Of a stretch of 5,145 bases of DNA, positions 1 through 5,145 are shown piece after piece. Made by a program: the position numbers and the translations under genes. Under the pieces are notes generated by a model. The model did no database searches and was not told where the DNA came from. It saw only the letters and a list, made by a program, of their open reading frames with translations. This DNA comes from Verrucomicrobiota bacterium (GTDB lineage: Bacteria > Verrucomicrobiota > Verrucomicrobiia > Limisphaerales > UBA8199): contig JAPLUA010000572.1 in the NCBI GenBank assembly GCA_026397855.1, positions 1 to 5,145 of the forward strand. Reading direction: 5' to 3'. Each line of letters begins with the position of its first letter. Within the stretch, counting starts at the first letter, position 1.

Positions 1-254
1 AGGCCCATGATATGATCGGCGTGGGAGTGGGTGAACAACACCGCGTCCAGCCAGCAGATCTTCTCCCGCAACATCTGGAGGCGGAACTCGGGCGTGGTAT
101 CCACCACCAGTTTGGTTTGCCCGGTCGCCACGTAAATCGAGGGGCGCGTGCGGTGGTTCCTCGGATTGGCGAGGAACGCCGGGGGATACTCCTTGCCAAT
201 GATCGGCACTCCCTGGGAAGTCCCCGAGCCTAGAAAGATGAAAGAAAATGCCAT
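1..254 (-). CDS. Metallo-beta-lactamase-fold hydrolase, PhnP-like, N-terminal part (3' end outside window)
   Basis: Reading the minus strand from the ATG at 254 gives 84 complete residues before the window edge. The N-terminus has the strand-loop FLGSGTSQGVPIIG (residues 7-20) typical of PhnP/RNase Z-like members of the metallo-beta-lactamase superfamily. RTRPSIYV follows at 35-42, then LVVDTTPEFR at 49-58, and the metal-binding motif HSHADH (H76, H78, D80, H81). Known members are metal-dependent phosphodiesterases or hydrolases in the cytosol; the substrate of this one cannot be read from the fragment. I see no signal peptide. The start is fixed by the conserved FLGSGTSQG beginning only six residues downstream; the Shine-Dalgarno sequence is weak (TAGAG about 11 bases upstream). 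The cysteine cluster that usually follows the first loop in PhnP-like proteins is replaced by KEYPP..FLANPRNH. The gene is divergent from recN across 120 bp. Family assignment is firm; the specific function is unknown. Confidence 0.9.
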   Translation of the reverse strand, partial: MAFSFIFLGSGTSQGVPIIGKEYPPAFLANPRNHRTRPSIYVATGQTKLVVDTTPEFRLQMLREKICWLDAVLFTHSHADHIMG

Positions 255-271
255 TACGCCGTTTACTCTAG

Positions 272-285
272 CCAAGCCCGCTTGG
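272..285. repeat. Perfect inverted repeat (6-bp arms) in the divergent intergenic region
   Basis: CCAAGC and GCTTGG form perfect 6-bp arms around a 2-base CC centre, 18 bp upstream of the hydrolase start and 90 bp upstream of recN. It could be a small operator for either divergent gene, or chance symmetry in GC-rich DNA. The 2-base centre is too short for an RNA hairpin without opening the inner pairs. It matches neither the gammaproteobacterial LexA box (CTGT-N8-ACAG) nor the Bacillus-type box (GAAC-N4-GTTC). Confidence 0.3.
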
Positions 286-360
286 TGCCGCAACCCATCC
301 CCCGGGTTCGCTGCCCCCAGATTTGCTTTGCCCAAGGCCGGCGCAACGTCCAAATTCAGC

Positions 361-366
361 GGCGGA
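361..366 (+). promoter_or_regulatory. Weak Shine-Dalgarno candidate for recN
   Basis: GGCGGA ends eight bases before the ATG at 375. The match to the anti-Shine-Dalgarno is partial, but the spacing suits this start. It supports the ATG at 375 over the in-frame TTG at 282, which would add 31 residues unlike any RecN N-terminus. Confidence 0.35.
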
Positions 367-374
367 ACCGTGAC

Positions 375-2066
375 ATGCTGACGACTCTGCGCATCAAGAA
401 CCTTGCCCTGGTGTCCGATCTGACACTCGAGCTCCAGCCTGGTTACAATGTCATCACCGGCGAGACCGGTGCGGGGAAGTCCATTCTCATCGGCGCCCTG
501 AATCTCACCCTGGGGGAGCGGGCTGACCGCGCGCTCATCCGCACCGGCAGCGACAGTTGCGCGGTGGAGGCGGTGTTTGACATAAGCCGGCTCGGGGTGC
601 CGTTCAAATCGTTTCTGGAGGAGAACGGGCTGGAGCCCTGCGAAGACCACCAGCTTGTCTTGAAACGCGCGTTCACCAGCGCCGGAACGAATCGCCAGTT
701 TATCAACGGCTCGCCCACCACCCTGAACATCCTCGCGGCGGTGGGCGAATGGCTGGTGGATATTCACGGCCCGCATGAGCACCAGTCCCTCCTGCACCCG
801 GCCCGCCAATTGGCGATCCTGGACGCCTTCGGGAGCCTGGACGGCGAACGTGAGGCCTTTGGCGAAATCGTCCGGCGCCGCGCCGGGCTCGAGGCGGAAA
901 AGGCCGCCTTGATTGTGGATGAGAAGACCTACGCACAGCAGCTTGATCTGCTCCGCTTTCAGGTGCAGGAGATCGCCGCCGCCCGCCTCCAGCCGGAGGA
1001 GGAAGCGCAGGTCGAGCAGGACTATCGCCGCGCCAGCAACGCCGCCCGGCTGCTCCAGCTCAGCCAGGTCGCGCTCGATCTGCTGAGCGAAAACGAAGCC
1101 TCCCTCCTCACTCAAGCCGGCACTATCGGGCGCACCCTGCAGGAATTGCAGCGTGTTGATCCCGCCGCGGAGCCGCTGGTCGCCCTCCACGAGCAGGCCG
1201 TGGCCTTGGCTCGCGAACTGCAAGCCGGGCTGGTCCACTACGCCGACAGGGCCGACGTGGATCCCGCGCAGCTTCAACAGGTCGAGGAGCGCCTGAACCT
1301 CATCCACTCCCTCAAGCGCAAATATGGAGCAACGGTGCCCGAGGTCATCGCGTTCGGCGGAGACGCCAGCCGCAAGCTTCAGAGCCTGGAGCAGCGCGAA
1401 GCCGAATTGGAACGGATCAATGCCGGGATTGAGAAGCTCGAAGCCGAGTTGTGGCGCGCCGGGCAGGCGCTTTCCGCCAAACGTCGCAAGGTCATCCCCC
1501 AGCTCGGCAAGTCCGTCAGCAGGCAGCTCGACGACCTCGGTTTCCGCCAAAGCCGCTTGGACATCACCCTGGCTGCGTTGGACCACGCCGAATTCACGCG
1601 TCACCCATCACGCGTCACCCATCAAGGCCTCGACACCATTGAATTCCAATTTGCCCCCAATCCCGGCGAGCCCCCCCGCCCGCTGCGCGCCATTGCCTCT
1701 TCGGGCGAACTCGCCCGCGTCATGCTGGCCTTGAAGACCGTGCTCGCCGCCGAGGACCGGATCCCCGTGCTTGTGTTCGATGAAGTGGATGCAAACGTCG
1801 GGGGGGAAACCGCCAACGCGGTGGGCGATAAGATGCGGCAGATTGCGGAAAAGCGTCAGGTGCTGTGCATTACCCATCTCCCGCAGGTGGCCGCGCCGGC
1901 CTCCGCCCATTTTGTCGCGGCCAAGCATGTTCGCGCCGGCCGCACCCTGTCGGAAATCACGCGCCTCGACCAGAAGCAGCGCGTTACCGAATTGGCGCGC
2001 ATGCTGGGCGGCCAAACCGACGCCGCCCGCAAACATGCTGAAGCCTTGTTAAACGCCGAAGCTTGA
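375..2066 (+). CDS. recN: DNA repair protein RecN (SMC-like ATPase)
   Basis: Complete 563-residue protein, close to the usual RecN length of about 550-570. RecN is a cytosolic SMC-like ATPase that acts at DNA double-strand breaks with RecA. The order of motifs is diagnostic: N-terminal IKNLALV, Walker A GETGAGKS at 29-36, GERAD just after it, Q-loop region LVDIHGPHEHQSLL around 128-141, and a coiled-coil-forming middle rich in E, Q, A and L (about 165-400) with the RecN hallmark LKRKYG at 313-318. The C-terminal ATPase half follows: signature ASSGELAR (441-448), Walker B VLVFDE (465-470, D469 and catalytic E470), D-loop DANVGG, and switch histidine H501 in ITHLPQVAA. Most RecN proteins read ASGGELSR and DTGISG at the two variant sites; I regard these as a lineage variant, not damage. 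The ATG at 375 was chosen because homology starts there. A heptamer tandem array lies in frame at residues 407-417. I see no canonical LexA box upstream. Confidence 0.97.
   Translation: MLTTLRIKNLALVSDLTLELQPGYNVITGETGAGKSILIGALNLTLGERADRALIRTGSDSCAVEAVFDISRLGVPFKSFLEENGLEPCEDHQLVLKRAFTSAGTNRQFINGSPTTLNILAAVGEWLVDIHGPHEHQSLLHPARQLAILDAFGSLDGEREAFGEIVRRRAGLEAEKAALIVDEKTYAQQLDLLRFQVQEIAAARLQPEEEAQVEQDYRRASNAARLLQLSQVALDLLSENEASLLTQAGTIGRTLQELQRVDPAAEPLVALHEQAVALARELQAGLVHYADRADVDPAQLQQVEERLNLIHSLKRKYGATVPEVIAFGGDASRKLQSLEQREAELERINAGIEKLEAELWRAGQALSAKRRKVIPQLGKSVSRQLDDLGFRQSRLDITLAALDHAEFTRHPSRVTHQGLDTIEFQFAPNPGEPPRPLRAIASSGELARVMLALKTVLAAEDRIPVLVFDEVDANVGGETANAVGDKMRQIAEKRQVLCITHLPQVAAPASAHFVAAKHVRAGRTLSEITRLDQKQRVTELARMLGGQTDAARKHAEALLNAEA
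1594..1624. repeat. Heptanucleotide tandem repeat inside recN
   Basis: The stretch reads TCACGCG, TCACCCA, TCACGCG, TCACCCA, then TCA: four heptamers and a partial fifth of consensus TCACSCR, or equally two perfect copies of a 14-mer. It encodes RecN residues from the end of F407 to Q417 (TRHPSRVTHQ), between the coiled coil and the ATPase signature. Because 7 is not a multiple of 3, gain or loss of one or two units would shift the reading frame before the signature and Walker B motifs; only steps of three units keep it. Comparable RecN proteins have a short variable linker here. Confidence 0.85.
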
Positions 2067-2081
2067 TCGGAATAGCCACAT

Positions 2082-2094
2082 CCCCGTGAAGGGG
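2082..2094 (+). terminator. Weak hairpin after recN, doubtful terminator
   Basis: CCCC-GTGAA-GGGG forms a 4-bp all-GC stem with a 5-base loop, starting 15 bases after the recN stop. No T-tract follows (CGCGTC), so it is not a classical intrinsic terminator. A second 4-bp stem, CCCG-CCTT-CGGG, lies at 2152-2163, also without a T-run. Either could be fortuitous. Confidence 0.2.
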
Positions 2095-2112
2095 CGCGTC
2101 AACAGCGGCACA

Positions 2113-2122
2113 CCCCCCCCCC
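2113..2122 (+). repeat. Homopolymer run of ten C
   Basis: Ten consecutive C lie in the intergenic region between recN and the propeller gene, 60 bases upstream of the -35 candidate. It is the longest homopolymer in the window. Such runs are prone to slippage in vivo and to length errors in sequencing. It lies outside any coding frame, so a length error would not disturb either gene call. Confidence 0.8.
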
Positions 2123-2182
2123 AGAATCACGGCAGACAAAAGCCTCTCGCCCCCGCCTTCGGGATTTCAGAATATTCCGGTA

Positions 2183-2211
2183 TTGACCGCGCGCTTTAGA
2201 CCGGTTAAAGT
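2183..2211 (+). promoter_or_regulatory. Sigma-70-type promoter candidate for the beta-propeller gene
   Basis: TTGACC (2183-2188, five of six matches to TTGACA) is separated by exactly 17 bases from TAAAGT (2206-2211, four of six matches to TATAAT). Transcription would start near 2218, giving a 5' leader of about 20 bases. The region is locally richer in A/T than its surroundings. A 5-bp inverted pair CCGGT/ACCGG (2177-2181 and 2200-2204) brackets the -35 element and could be an operator. The direct repeat TAAAGTT occurs at 2206-2212 and 2221-2227. Confidence 0.4.
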
Positions 2212-2238
2212 TGGGCAGGATAAAGTTACCTTACTAAC

Positions 2239-5145
2239 ATGACTACTTCGCGATACAGGGCCCTGCTTTCGGGTGGGCGTGCTGGCTTGTTGCTGGGCTT
2301 TGGGATGGTTGCCGCTTTCGGGGTTGTGCCGGTAGTTCCGGCTGCCCCCAGGATTTTGTCCACGCGAACGGTGGGCAAGTACATGCTGGTGACCGCCAGC
2401 GTGCCGAAGGGTTGGGTGACCCTCATTCTAGAGAGCCGTTCGTTGACCAATGCGGGCGCCTGGGTGCCGCGCGCGGTGGCCCGTTCGGGATTCTCCAGCG
2501 GCAGGGCCAGCTTCACGGTGTCCGCCACCTTGAAAAACCAGGCGCTGCGCGTCCGGGGCCAATTGCGGGATCCCCTGCCGCCGTCCTTCTACCTGGGAAA
2601 ACAGGTCTTTGCCGGCCGCAAGTCCAGCGCCTGGCGTCCGGACCTCGGGCGGGGCGAGGTGTTTGCACTGTCCGCCGACGCCAGCCTGCCCGCATCAACC
2701 CCCGTGCCCGTCGAGGCGACCACAACCCGCGCGGTGGTGGAATCCGATATTTGGAAGATCGACGGCGATACGCTCTACTACTTCAACCAGCTCCGCGGCC
2801 TACAGGTCATCGACCTCACAAATCCCGACGACCCGCAGGTCCGGGGCACGCTGCCGCTGCCGGCGGTCGGGGAGCAAATGTACCTGCTCGACCGGCAGCA
2901 CGTGGTGTTGCTCGCGCGGAATAATTGCGGCGGCGATTCGCAAAGCCAGGTCGTGGTCGTGGACGTCTCCGGCAGCGCGCCGAAAACCGCCGCTGTGCTG
3001 CCGGTGGAAGGTTATGTCCAGGAAAGCCGCCTGGCCGGCACAGCCCTCTATGTGGCCTCCCAGTCTTACCGCGCGGGCAACGCGAGCGACGCCGGTTGGC
3101 ATAGCGGCACGGTGGTGGCCTCCTTCGATCTTGCGAACCCGTCCGCCCCGGTTGCGCGCCCGACCCTCTGGTACCCCGGCTATGCTGGCGCCGTCCTGGC
3201 CACCGACCGCTGGCTCTTCGTTGCCACCCTCGATTATGCGAGCGGCGCGCAGTCGTTTGTCCGCGCCATTGATATCAGCGCCCCCGATGGCATGCTGCGG
3301 GATGTCGCCGGCATCCCCACGGCGGGCAACGTGGCCGACAAGTTCAAGATGAATCTGGCGGGGGATGTCTTCACAGCCATCTCCCAGACCTATCAGCCGG
3401 ACACCAACAGCGGTTGGGGCGGCGCCTGGGTTACAAAGCTCGAGACGTTCTCCCTGGCCAATCCCGGGAGCCCGGCGCCGCTGGGTTCCCTGGAACTGGT
3501 GCGCGGCGAGTCGCTGTTTGCCACCCGCTTCGACGGCACCCGGGCCTACATTGTGACGTTCCAGCGCGTGGACCCGCTCTGGGTAGTGGACCTGTCCAAC
3601 CCCGCGCAACCCGTCGTGGCCGGCGCCGTGGAGGTGCCGGGCTGGTCCACTTATATCGTCCCGATGGGCGATCGCCTGCTGACCCTCGGCGTGGAAACCA
3701 ACCGCGTCGCAGTCTCCCTCTTCGACGTTCACGATCCGGCGCAACCATCCCTTTTGAGCCGCGTTCCGCTCGGCGAGAATTATTCCTGGAGCGAGGCCTC
3801 CTATGACGAGAAGGCCCTGACGGTCCTCAGCGACTCCGGCCTGATCCTGGTCCCCTATGCGGGGAACACCACCAGCGGATGGGCCGAGCGAGTGGCGCTC
3901 ATTGACCTGGGGACGAACACGCTCGCCGCGCGAGGTGTGATCGAGCACCGGTTTTCGCCGCGCCGCGCCACCGTCCACCAATCGAGGGTGGTTTCTGTTT
4001 CCGGCCAGGAGCTGCTGTCCGTGGATATTGCCGACCGGGACCATCCGCTGGTGAAGGCCGATGCCGAAATCGCCTGGCCCGTGAACCAGATCTTCGAGGC
4101 GAACGGCTACCTGCTCGAGATCGCCAACGGTGGCGGGTGGCTTGGTGCGGATGCGCCGGTAGTCAGGGTCGCCCCGGCCCTGTTGCCCGATGCCGTCGCC
4201 AACCGGCTCGACCTTGACAACCTCCCGGTGGTCGGAACGGCGCTGCGCGACGGACGGCTTTACCTTCTCCAAAGCCCGACGGCCTACTACGGCTGGCCGA
4301 TCGCCATCAGGTTCCCAACTGTTTCCGGCCAGAGCTCCGTTGATTCCACGAACCTGCTGATGACCGTGGTGGACGTCAGCGCCCTGCCCGCAATTTCCAT
4401 CCTCGGACAGAGCATCGTTTCTCCTGGAAACTCCACGCTAGCCGGCGGTCACTATCAGCCGCTCTGGCCGTCGCCAGGCCTGCTGGTCTGGTTCAGCACT
4501 GGCTTCAGTTCCTGGATTAACCCGCTGGTGGATACGGTTCCCATCGGGGTGATGCGTGCCGTCGGTGGGACCACAGTTCCCATCCCCGCGGCCATCCTCG
4601 GCAGCGCCCGGACAACCAACTCGTCCGCCCCCATTGGCAGCCTCGCAGTGCGGGACCAGGTTGTCACTCCCGCATTAGCCAGCTCCCGGGCGTTCCTCTC
4701 TCTGCCCTATTGGCGGCCCTGGTGGAACGTCGGCGGAGCCTCGCTGCTCGCCTTCAACGTCAGCAATCCATCGAGCCCTGCCCTCGTTTCCACCTTCAGC
4801 TTCAGCCCGGCCAACGCCTCGGGCTTCAGCACGGCGTTGACTGCCCCGGGCCTCGTCTGCTTCAGCCACGAACAAACGGACTGGGTATCGCGGACGGCAG
4901 GCTGGCGGATGAGCGAATACCTTGACGTCGTTGACTACTCCGATCCGGCCAATCCCACCTGCCGCCCGGCCATCAGCATTCCCGGTCAGCTCGCCGGGCT
5001 GTCCCCGGACGGCGCAATGCTCTACTGCCTTGGCACCGCTATATCCGCTTCCGGCGCCTACTACTCGAACGACAACGAGGGCCTGAACGCCTGCGCCTAT
5101 GACGGGGTGGGGGCTTACCTCGTCAACTCCCTGCCGCTCCCGCAA
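2239..5145 (+). CDS. Secreted beta-propeller domain protein (PF09826-like), 3' end outside window
   Basis: The frame is open from the ATG at 2239 to the last base, 969 codons with no stop. Residues 1-35 look like a Sec signal peptide: basic residues R5, R7 and R14, a hydrophobic stretch at 15-33, and likely cleavage after V-P-A (33-35). Residues 37-165 form an N-terminal domain I cannot name. Family hallmarks follow: ESDIWKIDGD (168-177), SLFATRFDGTRAYIVTF then DPLWVVDLSNP (425-455), VPGWSTYIVP (466-475), SLFDVHDP (493-500) and YSWSEASYDEKAL (515-527). These match the secreted C-terminal beta-propeller family (COG4880). Strand-ending motifs of the form D-x-[ST]-[ND]-P-x-x-P recur roughly each blade, as in LVIVD-type repeats, and continue to residues 839-847 and 898-906, suggesting a second propeller. 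Likely outside the cytoplasm; no catalytic residues are recognisable, so a binding or structural role is inferred. No good Shine-Dalgarno sequence precedes the ATG (AGGA is 18 bases away). Confidence 0.88.
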   Translation, partial: MTTSRYRALLSGGRAGLLLGFGMVAAFGVVPVVPAAPRILSTRTVGKYMLVTASVPKGWVTLILESRSLTNAGAWVPRAVARSGFSSGRASFTVSATLKNQALRVRGQLRDPLPPSFYLGKQVFAGRKSSAWRPDLGRGEVFALSADASLPASTPVPVEATTTRAVVESDIWKIDGDTLYYFNQLRGLQVIDLTNPDDPQVRGTLPLPAVGEQMYLLDRQHVVLLARNNCGGDSQSQVVVVDVSGSAPKTAAVLPVEGYVQESRLAGTALYVASQSYRAGNASDAGWHSGTVVASFDLANPSAPVARPTLWYPGYAGAVLATDRWLFVATLDYASGAQSFVRAIDISAPDGMLRDVAGIPTAGNVADKFKMNLAGDVFTAISQTYQPDTNSGWGGAWVTKLETFSLANPGSPAPLGSLELVRGESLFATRFDGTRAYIVTFQRVDPLWVVDLSNPAQPVVAGAVEVPGWSTYIVPMGDRLLTLGVETNRVAVSLFDVHDPAQPSLLSRVPLGENYSWSEASYDEKALTVLSDSGLILVPYAGNTTSGWAERVALIDLGTNTLAARGVIEHRFSPRRATVHQSRVVSVSGQELLSVDIADRDHPLVKADAEIAWPVNQIFEANGYLLEIANGGGWLGADAPVVRVAPALLPDAVANRLDLDNLPVVGTALRDGRLYLLQSPTAYYGWPIAIRFPTVSGQSSVDSTNLLMTVVDVSALPAISILGQSIVSPGNSTLAGGHYQPLWPSPGLLVWFSTGFSSWINPLVDTVPIGVMRAVGGTTVPIPAAILGSARTTNSSAPIGSLAVRDQVVTPALASSRAFLSLPYWRPWWNVGGASLLAFNVSNPSSPALVSTFSFSPANASGFSTALTAPGLVCFSHEQTDWVSRTAGWRMSEYLDVVDYSDPANPTCRPAISIPGQLAGLSPDGAMLYCLGTAISASGAYYSNDNEGLNACAYDGVGAYLVNSLPLPQ

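Noticed and set aside
328..356. Possible recN promoter TTGCCC-17-CAAATT
   Set aside because: The -10 element matches only three of six positions and would place the transcription start almost at the start codon. Not better than chance in this sequence.
282..374. In-frame TTG extension of recN by 31 residues
   Set aside because: The added peptide (rich in P, R and Q) does not resemble any RecN N-terminus, and the ATG at 375 precedes the conserved IKNLALV with a suitably spaced GGCGGA.
12..381. Two short plus-strand frames (12-233 and 148-381)
   Set aside because: The first lies wholly antisense to the hydrolase and the second runs from it through the intergenic gap. The minus-strand reading has the HSHADH motif, and these have none.
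1608..2036. A 142-codon minus-strand frame inside recN
   Set aside because: Fully antisense to the conserved RecN ATPase half, with low-complexity G/A/R-rich translation and no family similarity.
2412..3352. Plus-strand frames of 170 and 247 codons overlapping the propeller gene
   Set aside because: Out-of-frame shadows of the 2239-5145 frame. The translations are R/P/A/S-rich with no motif, while the longer frame has a signal peptide and family motifs throughout.
2800..4272. A 490-codon open frame on the minus strand, MEKVKPSVAQRR...
   Set aside because: It lies wholly antisense to the propeller gene, whose sense frame has clear family motifs. Its translation is rich in G, R, H and Q with no recognisable domain, as expected for the complement of a gene with G/C-rich third positions.
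4675..5145. Minus-strand frame at the right edge (156 codons)
   Set aside because: Antisense to the continuing propeller frame, which retains blade motifs (SDPANP) here. The antisense translation is G/R/A/E-rich and unrecognisable.

Overview
This is a GC-rich chromosomal window with strong G/C preference at third codon positions. It probably comes from a member of the Verrucomicrobiota, perhaps the Limisphaerales/Pedosphaera side. That placement is an inference from protein-level variants that I associate with that phylum: the ASSGELAR signature and DANVGGE loop of RecN, and the IGKEYPP..FLANPRNHRTRPS segment of the metallo-beta-lactamase-fold protein. No rRNA or other marker gene is present to confirm it.

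Layout. (1) Positions 1-254, minus strand: the first 84 residues of a metallo-beta-lactamase-fold hydrolase, cut by the left edge just after its HSHADH metal motif. (2) Positions 255-374: a short divergent intergenic region with a 6-bp-arm inverted repeat. (3) Positions 375-2066, plus strand: a complete recN gene (563 aa), an SMC-like ATPase of double-strand-break repair, with a short heptanucleotide tandem array inside its coding sequence. (4) Positions 2067-2238: an intergenic region with a weak hairpin, a run of ten C and a plausible sigma-70-type promoter. (5) Positions 2239-5145, plus strand: an open frame of 969 codons running off the right edge. It encodes an exported protein of the secreted beta-propeller family (PF09826/COG4880-like). 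The frame has no stop inside the window and occupies more than half of it.

The three genes do not form an obvious pathway. The hydrolase and recN are divergent. The propeller gene is co-directional with recN but separated by about 170 bp and has its own promoter candidate, so it is probably a separate transcription unit. I see no tRNA, rRNA, CRISPR array, insertion sequence or defence cassette. The points most worth checking are the frame-sensitive heptamer array in recN, the altered ATP-site motifs of RecN, and the unusual length and repeat content of the propeller protein.
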